Positions 28,891-38,824 of a stretch of DNA of 64,000 bases are shown piece after piece. Numbering within the stretch: position 1 is the first letter of the stretch; each line of letters opens with the position of its first letter. A program made the translations under genes and the position numbers. The stretch is taken from contig JAOTVA010000002.1 of NCBI GenBank assembly GCA_029863645.1, forward strand, positions 1 to 64,000, read 5' to 3'. This DNA is from Gemmatimonadota bacterium (lineage in GTDB: Bacteria > Gemmatimonadota > Gemmatimonadetes > Longimicrobiales > Gaopeijiaceae). The notes below the pieces were generated by a model. The model did not search any database, was not told the origin of the DNA, and saw only the letters and a program-made list of their open reading frames with translations.

Positions 28891-30303
28891 ATGATGGAAC
28901 CGACGTGGATCTCCGTGCTGCCTCCGGTCCTCGCGATCGCCTTGGCGATCTGGACGCGGCAGGTCTACCTGTCCCTGGCGGGCGGGACCTGGCTAGCCTG
29001 GACGATCATCGAGGGCTGGAACCCCCTCGTCGGCCTGGCGTCGACGATCGATGGGGCCATCGCCGTCTTCGGCAGCGACGGCGACGCGAAGGTGATCATG
29101 TTCACCCTTGTGATCGGCGCGCTGATCGCCACGGTCGAGGCCTCCGGTGGCGTCCGTGGCTTCGTGGCCGCCTTGGAGCGGAATCGGTGGGTCGACTCCG
29201 CGAAGCGCGCGCAGCTGCTGGCGTGGGGCACAGGCGTGGTGATCTTCATCGAGTCGAACATCACGGTCTTGGTGGCAGGAGCGATCTCTCGCCCGTTGTT
29301 CGACCGCTATCGCTGCTCGCGTGAAAAGCTTGCCTACATCATCGACTCGACGTCGGCCCCTATCTGCATCCTCATCCCCATGAATGCATGGGGCGCGTAT
29401 AACCTGGGCATCCTGGAAGGGTTAGGCGTCGAGAACGCGCTCACGGTCTTTCTCCAGTCCATCCTGCTGAACTTCTACGCGATCGCGGCTGTTCTCCTCG
29501 TGCTTGCGGTCATCGTGTGGAACATCGACATCGGCCCCATGAAGAAGGCAGAGGCACGGACGCGAGAAGGGCAGCTTCTCTGGCCAGACGCGACGCCGAT
29601 GATCGACGAGGACGTGCTGTCGCCAGAACCGGTCGACGGCGTGACTCCGAGCGCTCTGAACATGGTGGCCCCCATCGCGTCCATGGTGCTCTTCATGCCA
29701 ATAGCTCTCTACATCACCGGAGACGGATCGCTGCTCGACGGATCCGGCTCGACGAGCGTGCTGTGGTCGGTGTTGGTCGGTCTGGCCGTCGCGTGGGCGC
29801 TGTTGCTCGCGACCCGGACGTTCACTGTCGACGCCCTCGTCAAGATCGCCCTCAAGGGTGCGGGGGCGTTGGTGCCCCTCGCGTTGATTCTGTTACTCGC
29901 CCTGGCGTTAGGAGATGTGATCGAGGCACTCGGTACAGGGCGCTACGTAGCGCAAGTGACCGCGGGGACGATGCCCAACTTCGTCTACCTCCCCTTGGTC
30001 TTCGCCGTCTCGGCGGGCATCGCGTTTTCGACTGGTACCAGTTGGGGCACGTTCGCCATCATGCTGCCGATCGCTGTCCCGGCCGCCCTCACGCTCGGAT
30101 TGCCCTTGGCTCCGTTCGTAGCGGCGTCGCTCTCCGGGGGCGTCTTCGGAGACCACTGCTCACCGATCAGCGACACGACGATCATCTCGTCCATGGCCGC
30201 TGCCACGGACCACATCGACCACGTCCGTACCCAGCTGCCCTACGCCCTCATTGGCGGTGCGATTGCGACGGTCTGCTTTGCGGTGCTAGGAGCCACCTTG
30301 TAG
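28891..30303 (+). CDS. Na+/H+ antiporter NhaC-family membrane protein
   Basis: Multiple TM segments; GTSWGTFAIMLPIAVP, GGVFGDHCSPISDTTIISSMAA. Confidence 0.85.
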   Translation: MMEPTWISVLPPVLAIALAIWTRQVYLSLAGGTWLAWTIIEGWNPLVGLASTIDGAIAVFGSDGDAKVIMFTLVIGALIATVEASGGVRGFVAALERNRWVDSAKRAQLLAWGTGVVIFIESNITVLVAGAISRPLFDRYRCSREKLAYIIDSTSAPICILIPMNAWGAYNLGILEGLGVENALTVFLQSILLNFYAIAAVLLVLAVIVWNIDIGPMKKAEARTREGQLLWPDATPMIDEDVLSPEPVDGVTPSALNMVAPIASMVLFMPIALYITGDGSLLDGSGSTSVLWSVLVGLAVAWALLLATRTFTVDALVKIALKGAGALVPLALILLLALALGDVIEALGTGRYVAQVTAGTMPNFVYLPLVFAVSAGIAFSTGTSWGTFAIMLPIAVPAALTLGLPLAPFVAASLSGGVFGDHCSPISDTTIISSMAAATDHIDHVRTQLPYALIGGAIATVCFAVLGATL

Positions 30304-30369
30304 CGGATCCCGCCCCTTCATGGGGGGTAGGGGCGGCCGTCCGTTGAACCAGACAGGGAGACGAGCGCC

Positions 30370-31119
30370 TTGAAGCAGGTCGTGTGCCTCAAGCGGGTGC
30401 CAGACACCGAGACCCGCATTCGAATCGACGGGTCGGGAACGAGCATCGACCCTTCCGGCGTCAAGTATGTCATCAGCCCCTACGATGAGTACGCTCTGGA
30501 GCTAGCGTTGCGGACGAAGGAAGCCGCGGGTGAAGGCACCGTCGAGCTCCTCAGCTTCGGCGACACCACCGGTCAGGAGACCCTGCGGAAAGGGCTCGCG
30601 ATGGGTGCCGACGGCGCGGTTCTGCTCACGGGGGAGGCGACCATGGACGGCCTCGCAACCGCGAAGGTCTTGGCCGCCGAGCTGAAAGGGTCCGACGCCC
30701 CACTCGTCTTGTTCGGCGTTAAAGCTGCGGACGATGACCAGCAGCAGGTGGGGCCCATGGTGGCGGTGCTTACCGATCGAGCGTGCGTCACGGGGGTGTC
30801 GTCATTCGAGGTGTCCGCCGGAACAGTGGTGTGCCACCGCGAGGTGGAGGGCGGCTCCGAGGTTGTGGAGGCGGTTCTGCCTGCCGTGCTCACGATCACC
30901 AAAGGGGAGCACGAGCCCCGACTGGCCTCGCTGAAGGGCATCATGGCGGCCAAGAAGAAGCCCCTCGAAGAAAAGCCTGCCGAACGCGTTGGCTCACGCA
31001 TTCGGGTGAGAGGCCTGAGCGAACCGCCGGCCCGCCCGCCAGGACGCATCGTGGGTGAAGGGCCCGACGCGGTGCCCGAGCTCGTGCGTTTACTCCGTGA
31101 AGAAGCAAAGGCGATCTGA
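30370..31119 (+). CDS. etfB: Electron transfer flavoprotein beta subunit
   Basis: TTG start; VCLKRVPDTETRIRID, ISPYDEYALELALRTKE, KKKPLEE. Confidence 0.92.
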   Translation: MKQVVCLKRVPDTETRIRIDGSGTSIDPSGVKYVISPYDEYALELALRTKEAAGEGTVELLSFGDTTGQETLRKGLAMGADGAVLLTGEATMDGLATAKVLAAELKGSDAPLVLFGVKAADDDQQQVGPMVAVLTDRACVTGVSSFEVSAGTVVCHREVEGGSEVVEAVLPAVLTITKGEHEPRLASLKGIMAAKKKPLEEKPAERVGSRIRVRGLSEPPARPPGRIVGEGPDAVPELVRLLREEAKAI

Positions 31120-32108
31120 TGCCCAACGTACTCGTGATTGCCGAGACGCGGGACGGGAAGGTCACCGGCGCCTCGCGCGAGGTGACGTCGCTGGCCGCCG
31201 GTGTAGCGAAGTCACTGGGGGGGCACGCCGAGGCACTCTTGCTCGGCGATGTCGGGGCTTCGTCGGAGGCTGGAGGGTTGGGTCGCTTCGGCGCCGCCAC
31301 CATCGCGGTCGCGGAGCACGAGGCGCTGGCCAGCTACCAACCCGAGGCGTATGCACAAGTGGTCGTCTCGCACGTTCGAGCTGGCGACTATTCAGCGGTT
31401 CTCCTTCCGGCGACGACGCTCGGGAAGGACCTCGCTCCCCGCGTGGCCGCACTCCTCGACGTGCCCCTCGCGACAGATGCGACCGGACTCGAAGTAGACG
31501 GCGGCACGGTTGTGGTCGAGCGACCGGTGTACGCCGGGAAGGCCTTCGCGCGTCTGGAGATCGAAGCCACGCCGGTCCTCGTGTCGATTCGTCCCAACGT
31601 CTTTTCGGCGACGGAGACCGACGCCGAAGGAGCGGTCTCCACGTTCACCCCCGACGTCGATCCCTCGACCTGGAAGGTGAAGGTGCTCGAGCGGCTGCAG
31701 GCGACTGGGGGGACGACTGACGTCGCCGAAGCCTCGATCATCGTCTCAGGCGGTCGGGGCATGAAGGACCCCTCGAACTGGAATCTTCTCGAGGGGCTGC
31801 GGGACGCGATGGGATCAGGTGCTGCGCTCGGCGCATCCCGCGCCGTGGTCGACGCCGGGTGGAGGCCGCACAGCGACCAGGTCGGGCAGACAGGCAAGAC
31901 AGTTGCCCCCACGCTCTACATCGCCATCGGCATCTCGGGGGCAATCCAACACTTGGCGGGGATGCGCACGTCCAAGACGATCGTCGCCATCAACAAGGAT
32001 CCATCGGCGCCGATCTTCAACGTCGCGGACTACGGCATCGTCGGGGATCTGTTCGAGGTCGTCCCGCGCCTGACGGAGGAGATCTCGGCCTTGAAGGCGG
32101 GGGACTAG
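31119..32108 (+). CDS. etfA: Electron transfer flavoprotein alpha subunit
   Basis: [74 protein letters not shown] coupling to etfB. Confidence 0.95.
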   Translation: MPNVLVIAETRDGKVTGASREVTSLAAGVAKSLGGHAEALLLGDVGASSEAGGLGRFGAATIAVAEHEALASYQPEAYAQVVVSHVRAGDYSAVLLPATTLGKDLAPRVAALLDVPLATDATGLEVDGGTVVVERPVYAGKAFARLEIEATPVLVSIRPNVFSATETDAEGAVSTFTPDVDPSTWKVKVLERLQATGGTTDVAEASIIVSGGRGMKDPSNWNLLEGLRDAMGSGAALGASRAVVDAGWRPHSDQVGQTGKTVAPTLYIAIGISGAIQHLAGMRTSKTIVAINKDPSAPIFNVADYGIVGDLFEVVPRLTEEISALKAGD

Positions 32109-32551
32109 CGCCCGGGCTTGCCCCCGAGGAGGGGCACCGGATCGACTTCATGCCCGGCACGCCACACTTCAAAATGCAGATGCGGAGCCGTGGCATCTCC
32201 TGACTGGCCGCTCAGTCCGAGCACTTCGCGCCCGCCGACCCGCTGTCCTTGGCGAACACGGATCGTCGAGAGGTGTGCGTAGACCGTCAGGATCGATGCT
32301 CCGTGGTCGAGCCAGACGACGTTGCCGAAGCCGGACATGGTCCCCGCGAAGCGCACCGTGCCCGCAGCCATCGAGCGGATCTCCGTGCCCGTGGGGACAC
32401 GTAAGTCGACCCCGCGATGAATGTCCGGACTGGAGCCTCGGAAGCGCAGTCCGAAATCCGACGTGAGGGGTGCGTCGACCGGCCACCGTGGAATGCCGCA
32501 CGCACCGCTCGACAGGAGCGCCACGGCGACGAGAAGCAGCCTGATGCTCAC
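32105..32551 (-). CDS. M23-family peptidase, lipoprotein
   Basis: LLSSGACG lipobox; HRGVDLRVPTGTEIRSMAAGTVRFAG, TVYAHLSTIRVRQGQRV, PHLHFEVWRAG; GTG start inside GTGA overlap. Confidence 0.88.
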   Translation of the reverse strand: MSIRLLLVAVALLSSGACGIPRWPVDAPLTSDFGLRFRGSSPDIHRGVDLRVPTGTEIRSMAAGTVRFAGTMSGFGNVVWLDHGASILTVYAHLSTIRVRQGQRVGGREVLGLSGQSGDATAPHLHFEVWRAGHEVDPVPLLGGKPGR

Positions 32552-33819
32552 GGCTCCCGGATGAGCATGACGGTCACCTCGTCCCCTTCCTCGACCGCGG
32601 AGACACCCTCCTCGATGATCGTGAGCCCCTCGGTTCGAGCCAGCCCGCTGACCAGGCCAGAGCCCTGCGAACCCGTGAGACGGACCGTCGCGTCGCCGGC
32701 GGAGCCGTCCACACCGACGCGCAGGAAGTAGGTGAGCGCCGCCGGGGTACGGAGGGGTACGCTCGCCCGGCAGACGATCTTCCGCCGCTCGGTTCGAGCG
32801 TGGCCACCCAGCCGCCGCAGGAACGGTCGCACGAAGACCTCGAACGTGACGAAGGCGGACGCGGGATTGCCGGGTAGGCTGAAGACCGGCTGGCGACGTG
32901 AGCCGCGCGGCAGCCATCCAAACCCAACGGGGCTCCCGGGCCTCATCCGGACCCGCCAGAAGTCCGGCTCATATCCCAAGCCGTCCAAAACGCGCTTCAC
33001 GAGGTCTGCCTCTCCCATCGAGGCTCCCCCGATCGTAACAAGGACGTCTGCGTCGGCGGCCTGCGAGATCCTCGCGGCCAACGCTTCGCGCGAGTCATCG
33101 GCGATCCCAAGCCGCTCGGGGCGGCCGCCTGCCTCGGCGACCATAGCGGCCAGCATGGGCCCGTTGGAGTCTGGGATGCCAAGGCCGGCCCTGACGTCGC
33201 CGAAGCGATCCGGGCTCCGCAGCTCGTCGCCGGTCGTGAGAATGGCGACCGAGGCGGGACGGCACACCGGAACCTGTTGGAGGCCGGCCGCGGCCAGGAC
33301 ACCGATCGATCCAGGAGAAAGCGTATGCCCTCGGGCGAGGAGCAGCTCGCCGGGTCTCATGTCTTGACCAGCGGGTCGGACGTTCTTTTCGGCGTCCCGG
33401 TCGTTCCGAACCTGCACGGATCCGCTATCGCCTTCGGCATCCGTGTCTTCGACCCTGATGACGGAGTCGGCCCCTGGCGGAACCGGCGCCCCGGTCATGA
33501 TGCGTACTGCCTCGCCTCTTTCGACGACAGCACCGGACGGGTCACCGGCGCGCACCTGGCGTGTCACGACGAGCCGGAGCGGGGCAGATGGGCTGGCTCC
33601 CTGGACGTCCTCGGCCCGGACGGCGTAGCCGTCCATGGCGCTGTTGTCCCAAGGGGGTAGTGTCACATCGGACACCACGTCGTTCGCCAGCGCGAAGCCG
33701 ACACTGGAGTCGAGTGAGACGGAAATGGAGTCGAGTTGCGCCGCGCCGCTCACGACCCTGTTGAATGCCTCTTCCACACTCAGCCAGTCGGCCGAACGCG
33801 ACTCGAAGCTTCGGGTCAC
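32548..33819 (-). CDS. moeA: Molybdopterin molybdenumtransferase
   Basis: LPPWDNSAMDGYAVRAEDV, TGAPVPPGADSVIRVEDT, GGASMGEADLVKRVLD, SLPGNPASAFVTFEVF; GTG start at 33819 overlaps upstream stop. Confidence 0.92.
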   Translation of the reverse strand: MTRSFESRSADWLSVEEAFNRVVSGAAQLDSISVSLDSSVGFALANDVVSDVTLPPWDNSAMDGYAVRAEDVQGASPSAPLRLVVTRQVRAGDPSGAVVERGEAVRIMTGAPVPPGADSVIRVEDTDAEGDSGSVQVRNDRDAEKNVRPAGQDMRPGELLLARGHTLSPGSIGVLAAAGLQQVPVCRPASVAILTTGDELRSPDRFGDVRAGLGIPDSNGPMLAAMVAEAGGRPERLGIADDSREALAARISQAADADVLVTIGGASMGEADLVKRVLDGLGYEPDFWRVRMRPGSPVGFGWLPRGSRRQPVFSLPGNPASAFVTFEVFVRPFLRRLGGHARTERRKIVCRASVPLRTPAALTYFLRVGVDGSAGDATVRLTGSQGSGLVSGLARTEGLTIIEEGVSAVEEGDEVTVMLIREP

Positions 33820-34511
33820 CAGCGGTACAGAAGTGAGACCGACACAGAGAGCCCGCGTACCCACTCGCGGTCTTCCACCGACGGGAAGCCACGGTCGGCG
33901 TCACTGAAGCCTGGAGGCGTCTTCAGCCTCCATAATGAGAACGTCCCGTCCGTACGGAGCGCGAAGCGTTCCGTAGCGAACCAGCGGGTGCCGAGCGCGA
34001 TCGTGCCGAAGAACGAGCTTCCGAAGTCGAACACGTCTCTGGCCTCTACAAGCAGGTCGGCCTCGGCCGGGTCAGACAGGTCGAATGCGACGCCGGCGCC
34101 AAGGGCGAGGAACGGGCTCAGGCCGTGCCAGGCCCGGTCACCGGTCGCGCTGAGCCTGAGGCGGGCGTCGATCGTCGCCAGGAGGGCATCACCCTCACCG
34201 ACGACGCGGTCTCCCTCGGGCCGAGCGGGGTTGATCACGTCCCTGGTGCCGCTGACGGCGCCTGCCACTCCCTCCAGTGCTAGCGGCCCGCTCAATTGGA
34301 GGGCGTACCGCCCCCCGAACATGATCCCGCCGGACGGCCCGTATCCGAAGCGACCGGTGGCGGCGCTCATGTAGCCGCCATAGAGGCCGACCTCCTGCCG
34401 CGACTCGATGAAGGTGTAGGGCGAGGGAATTGCCTGGCCGGCGACCATCGATGGCGACACGAGAACGGCCCCCAGCGTAAGGGTCGAAAGTACCTGAAAC
34501 GCAAGTCGCAT
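33816..34511 (-). CDS. Outer-membrane beta-barrel-like protein
   Basis: Signal peptide, alternating aromatic/glycine strands, C-terminal ...VSVSLLYRW aromatic end. Confidence 0.65.
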   Translation of the reverse strand: MRLAFQVLSTLTLGAVLVSPSMVAGQAIPSPYTFIESRQEVGLYGGYMSAATGRFGYGPSGGIMFGGRYALQLSGPLALEGVAGAVSGTRDVINPARPEGDRVVGEGDALLATIDARLRLSATGDRAWHGLSPFLALGAGVAFDLSDPAEADLLVEARDVFDFGSSFFGTIALGTRWFATERFALRTDGTFSLWRLKTPPGFSDADRGFPSVEDREWVRGLSVSVSLLYRW

Positions 34512-34652
34512 CGAGGGAATGCGCTCCTCGCCGGCAGCAGAAAAGGTTTGACGCCCCATGGCGCCCCGGGCACATTTGAGCGCGTGCCGTCGGCACCGCC
34601 CGTGCTAGAACGCAACTTCTAACACCGCCCGTCCGCGATCGTTTCAGGCCTT

Positions 34653-35702
34653 ATGCCACGCAGCAGCCGGACCTACGCTTGGACCCCGTCGCTCGTCGCG
34701 GCGATCTCGCTCGCGGTGCCGCTCGGTGCCGTCGGGCAGTCCCAGGCCAGCGTCCGCCTGGAAGAGAACTTCCGACGGGCCCCCAACGACGTCGTGCTCG
34801 GTCGGCTGCTCCCCGGTACCAGGCTCAGCGTGGTGGGGAGGGATGCGAACTGGCTGGAGGTCGACATCGAGGGATGGGTCTGGCTCAGCTCGTTGCAGGT
34901 GAGCGAGTCCGACCTCGACTTGGTGGTGGCAGCACCCGAAGGCGAAAACCTGAGAAACGGTCCGTCGGGTGCCATCATCGGCCGGCTCGTGGACGGCGCG
35001 CTGCTGGAGGAGCTGGGGCGCGAGCCTGGTTGGGTCCACGTGAGCCGTCGGGCCTGGATCTGGTCGGCCTCGGTGGATGCCGGGAGCGCCGCGGTATCCG
35101 CGCCCGTGCCACCGGCTGCCGCGACGCCACCGGCGGCCCGGCCCCCCGTGTCGAGTCCACCGGTCTCGCAAACCACCGCGCGACGTCCGGAAGGCTTCGC
35201 AAGCGTCGGCGGGGCAGGGGCTCCGATTCTGACGGCGCCAGACGGCGATACCCTCGCCGTCGCCACTGCCCGCGGTGACCTGCAGATCGTGTCTCGGGAA
35301 GGCAACTGGGCGCGTGTGCGCGTGGAGGGCTGGGTCTGGATGCCGGTGACCAGTCAGGCCATCGACGGCCCAGCGCCGACGGCGCTGCTTCCGGCCGAAC
35401 TGAGGGACGATCCTGCCGCGCACGTCGGCCGGGTGGTTTCGTGGAGCCTCCAGTTCATCTCGTTGGAGGCGGCGGAGGACATTCGAACGGACTTTCGTCG
35501 GGGCGAGCCGTTTCTACTGACTCGGTTCGGCGGGCCTGAGGGTCCGTTCGTGTACGTCGCCGTGCCGCCCGAGCGGGAGGCGGAGGTGGAGGGCCTGGTG
35601 CCTCTGGAGAGAATCAGGGTGACGGCTCGGGTGCGCACCGGAGCATCGGCACTCACCGGAACCCCGATCGTCGATCTCCTGAATCTAGAGCGAAGTCGGT
35701 GA
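34653..35702 (+). CDS. Secreted bacterial SH3-repeat protein
   Basis: Repeated SH3-like blocks: PGTRLSVVGRDANWLEVDIEGWVWLSSL, DGALLEELGREPGWVHVSRRAWIW, GDLQIVSREGNWARVRVEGWVWMPV. Confidence 0.7.
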   Translation: MPRSSRTYAWTPSLVAAISLAVPLGAVGQSQASVRLEENFRRAPNDVVLGRLLPGTRLSVVGRDANWLEVDIEGWVWLSSLQVSESDLDLVVAAPEGENLRNGPSGAIIGRLVDGALLEELGREPGWVHVSRRAWIWSASVDAGSAAVSAPVPPAAATPPAARPPVSSPPVSQTTARRPEGFASVGGAGAPILTAPDGDTLAVATARGDLQIVSREGNWARVRVEGWVWMPVTSQAIDGPAPTALLPAELRDDPAAHVGRVVSWSLQFISLEAAEDIRTDFRRGEPFLLTRFGGPEGPFVYVAVPPEREAEVEGLVPLERIRVTARVRTGASALTGTPIVDLLNLERSR

Positions 35703-37849
35703 GACCCGACCGGCGGCGCTCCCCCTGGTGGATCGGGACGCTGGCGGGCCTGCTCACGACCTCCTGCTCGCCGGGGTCGGTAGCGGTGCTCACCGGTCTC
35801 GAGATCGTAGTTGCGGAGGGCGACGGGCAGTTCGGCACCGTGGGCCAGCTCTTGGGAACTCCACTCCGGGTCGTCGTGCGTACGGGCGCCACGCAAATGC
35901 CGCAGGAGGGCATCAGCGTCCTGTGGGACCTCGAATCGGGCGGCGCGACACTCGTCGGGTCGACGACCGCATCCACCGACTCCACAGGCTCGGTCCGAAT
36001 TGGAGTGCAGCTGGGCAGCGTACCCGCGGAAGTCATCGTGCGAGCCACCCTGGCCGATCAACCCAGCGCGTGGGCGATTTTCACCGTCCATTCGGTCGAG
36101 CCCCCAGTGCTCAGCGACTTGAGTCCGGCATCCGCGGCGGCCGGAGACACGGTTACGCTCACCGGCACCAACTTCAGTCCGGTCCCGGGGCAGAACGTCG
36201 TCCTCTTCTCCGGCATCCGTGGGCGGGTCCTCTCTGCCACGGGCACGCGGCTCGACGTCGAGGTGCCGCGGTGTCTGCCCTCACGACCCGTGACCGTGAG
36301 CGTCCAGCTCGGCACGGTCGCGAGCGGCATCGCGCCGCTCACGGTGACCGGTGGTGGGCAGGTCACTTCGCTTCCGGTCGGATCGCCACTGGACGTCGCG
36401 GACGACGGCGGCTTTCCATGCCATGCTCTGGAGGGTGGGGCCGGCATCCGCTACCTCACTCTCGTCTACTCCGCGAGCACGGTGGGTGCGGCGATGCACC
36501 CCTACGAGCTGACCGCACTCAGCTCGTCGTCGCCTGCGGCTGCGGTAAGCTCTAGGACGGCAACTCAGCCCACGTCCCCCCGGACGCACCAGGTTGATCC
36601 GCAGGCCTTGTGGGACGAGCGGGTTCGGGCCCTCGAGGCCGATCTGGTCTCTGCGGCTCGGCGGCGGAGCCAGAGTCGACCGGCACAGACAAGCGGCGGC
36701 CCGGCTGCGGTGCCCACGGTGGGTGAGAGCCTCGTCTTCAACGTGCTCAATTCGGCTCGCGACTTCGATCAGGTGACGGCGGTCGCGCGGTACGTCGGGG
36801 CCAAGGCGGCGATCTTCGTGGACCAGGCCGCCCCGACCGGGGGCTTCGACATCACGGACTTGGAGGCGCTCTCCGACCGATTCGACAGCGTCATTCATCC
36901 GGAGGTGACCGCGGCCTACGGCGGCCCGTCCGACTTGGACGCAAACGAGCGGGTGATCATCCTGTTCACGCCCGCGGTGAACCGCCTCACCTCTCCCGGT
37001 TCGCCTGGCTTCGTCGGCGGCTTCTTTTTCGGTAACGACCTCCTGACGGGGACGACCGGTAGCAACGGCGCCGAAGTGTTCTACGCGCTGGTCCCCGACC
37101 CGGCCGGCGAGTTCGGAGACCCGAGGACGAAGAGCCAGGTACTCAGCGTCGTTCCCGCAATTTTGGCGCATGAATTTCAGCACATGGTGAACTTCAATCA
37201 GCGGTTCCTGGGTTTGGATGGCGGCCAGGAGGCGCTGTGGCTGGCCGAGGGCTTGGCTCAGATGGCCGAGGAGATCGTGGCGCGCCGGTACGAGGAACTC
37301 GGCGACCCCGCCTCTACGGAGCTCTTCCGTTCTGGCACGCGCGCCAGGGCCAGGCGGTACCTCGGGGCTCCCGATACGGTGAGTGTCATCGTATCGATAG
37401 GGCAGGGCTCACTGGAGGAGCGTGGGGCCGCGTACCTTCTTCTGCTCTATCTGGCCGACCAGGAAGGCATCGAGGTACTCGGCCGACTCGCGGCGACCAC
37501 GCGCACCGGCGTCGCGAACGTCGAGGCCGAGGTCGGGCTGGATTGGCCCGACATTCTGGCCAACTGGTGGTCCGCGATCCTGCTCGACGGACCCGGTCCC
37601 GAGTCCGGCCCCCTAGTCTACCCGACCGTCAATCTGCGGGCCCTGCTACAGGGTCAGTTTCTCATCCAGGGCATACCAATCGGTGGGGGTGGCGCCCGGC
37701 CATCGGGGCTACTCTGGTCATCCTCGGCTGCGTATTACATCGTGAGCCCGGACTCGAACGGTTCGATCGCAGTGCGATTGGGTGGTGAGGCGGGAGGGGC
37801 GAGCAGCCCGCAGGCCGTGATGCGGATGCGAATCATTCGGCTACAGTGA
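35699..37849 (+). CDS. Secreted IPT/TIG-domain protein with HExxH metallopeptidase domain (M30-like)
   Basis: PPVLSDLSPASAAAGDTVTLTGTNFSPV; AILAHEFQHMVNFNQRFLGLDGGQEALWLAEGLAQMAEE. Confidence 0.7.
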   Translation: MRPDRRRSPWWIGTLAGLLTTSCSPGSVAVLTGLEIVVAEGDGQFGTVGQLLGTPLRVVVRTGATQMPQEGISVLWDLESGGATLVGSTTASTDSTGSVRIGVQLGSVPAEVIVRATLADQPSAWAIFTVHSVEPPVLSDLSPASAAAGDTVTLTGTNFSPVPGQNVVLFSGIRGRVLSATGTRLDVEVPRCLPSRPVTVSVQLGTVASGIAPLTVTGGGQVTSLPVGSPLDVADDGGFPCHALEGGAGIRYLTLVYSASTVGAAMHPYELTALSSSSPAAAVSSRTATQPTSPRTHQVDPQALWDERVRALEADLVSAARRRSQSRPAQTSGGPAAVPTVGESLVFNVLNSARDFDQVTAVARYVGAKAAIFVDQAAPTGGFDITDLEALSDRFDSVIHPEVTAAYGGPSDLDANERVIILFTPAVNRLTSPGSPGFVGGFFFGNDLLTGTTGSNGAEVFYALVPDPAGEFGDPRTKSQVLSVVPAILAHEFQHMVNFNQRFLGLDGGQEALWLAEGLAQMAEEIVARRYEELGDPASTELFRSGTRARARRYLGAPDTVSVIVSIGQGSLEERGAAYLLLLYLADQEGIEVLGRLAATTRTGVANVEAEVGLDWPDILANWWSAILLDGPGPESGPLVYPTVNLRALLQGQFLIQGIPIGGGGARPSGLLWSSSAAYYIVSPDSNGSIAVRLGGEAGGASSPQAVMRMRIIRLQ

Positions 37850-37934
37850 CACAGGATATCGCGCACGGATTCATGAATCTTCCAAGGCGGAGCCCCGTAG
37901 TGGCCATGAGTGCCAGCCCAACCCCGGTCTGCTA

Positions 37935-38708
37935 ATGCGCTGTTCCACGTGCGGTGAGCCCCTCCAGCCCGGGGCCGTGCGTTGCCCAACGTGTGGAACG
38001 TCCACGCCCGTCGGGATGGCCCTGGTGCGACCAGCCGGTGTGCGGCGTTGCCCCAGGTGTTCGTATCAAGGGGAGGGCATCTCCTATTTCAGGCGGGGTG
38101 GACACATCGGGATGCTCGTCGGCATCTCGGTGTTCACGTACGGCTTCGGCGGACTGGTGTATTGGTTAGCCCGCCGGAAGCACCTGATATGCCCTCGGTG
38201 TGGGCTGGGTTGGGAGAACGCTTCGCGGGCGCTTACGCTCGCCGGGTCCGAGGCCGAGCAGCGAGCTGTGGAGGAACAGCCCGACGAGCGGCTCCCGAAG
38301 AGCGGCATCAAGCGGCGGCTACTGGGGGCCGGGATGGTCGTGGGTGGTACCCTGCTACTTCTGGCAGGCATCCTCGGAGCCGAAGGCGCACTCGCGGCCT
38401 GGGGGTCTGTAATCGGCGGTGGCGGCTCTCTGACCTTCTACTGGGGCTGGCACGAGCTGCAGGAACGCCGCAAGGCGATCATGCAGCGGATCCAGCGGAA
38501 GGTTTTGCGGTTGGCGGCGGCCAAAGGCGGCACGCTCACGGTGACGGAGGTAGCGGCGGACATCAATCTCGGATTGCCCGCCGCGGAGAAGATTCTCATG
38601 TCGATGGACGACGGCTTTCGGGTCCGGTCGGAAATTTCCAACGAAGGAATCATCTACTACGAATTCCCTGAACTCCTCCACCGAAGAGAGCTGGGTTCGG
38701 GCGACTGA
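37935..38708 (+). CDS. Zinc-ribbon membrane protein with C-terminal winged-helix-like region
   Basis: MRCSTCGEPLQPGAVRCPTCG; CPRCSYQGEGI; two TM stretches; LTVTEVAADINLGLPAAEKILMSM. Confidence 0.65.
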   Translation: MRCSTCGEPLQPGAVRCPTCGTSTPVGMALVRPAGVRRCPRCSYQGEGISYFRRGGHIGMLVGISVFTYGFGGLVYWLARRKHLICPRCGLGWENASRALTLAGSEAEQRAVEEQPDERLPKSGIKRRLLGAGMVVGGTLLLLAGILGAEGALAAWGSVIGGGGSLTFYWGWHELQERRKAIMQRIQRKVLRLAAAKGGTLTVTEVAADINLGLPAAEKILMSMDDGFRVRSEISNEGIIYYEFPELLHRRELGSGD

Positions 38709-38824
38709 GTCGGTCCCGAAATGCATTATTGTGCCGCACGTCGTGTGGCGCTTATGTTGGAACGGCCCCCCGGATACAGCCTTATCCGCCCACGTGTGGC
38801 AACCCGGCATCGGAAGAGCATTGT

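Noticed and set aside
34606-34621. Inverted repeat TAGAAcgcaacTTCTA between divergent OMP and SH3 genes
   Set aside because: Only 5-bp arms; too weak to call an operator without conservation data.
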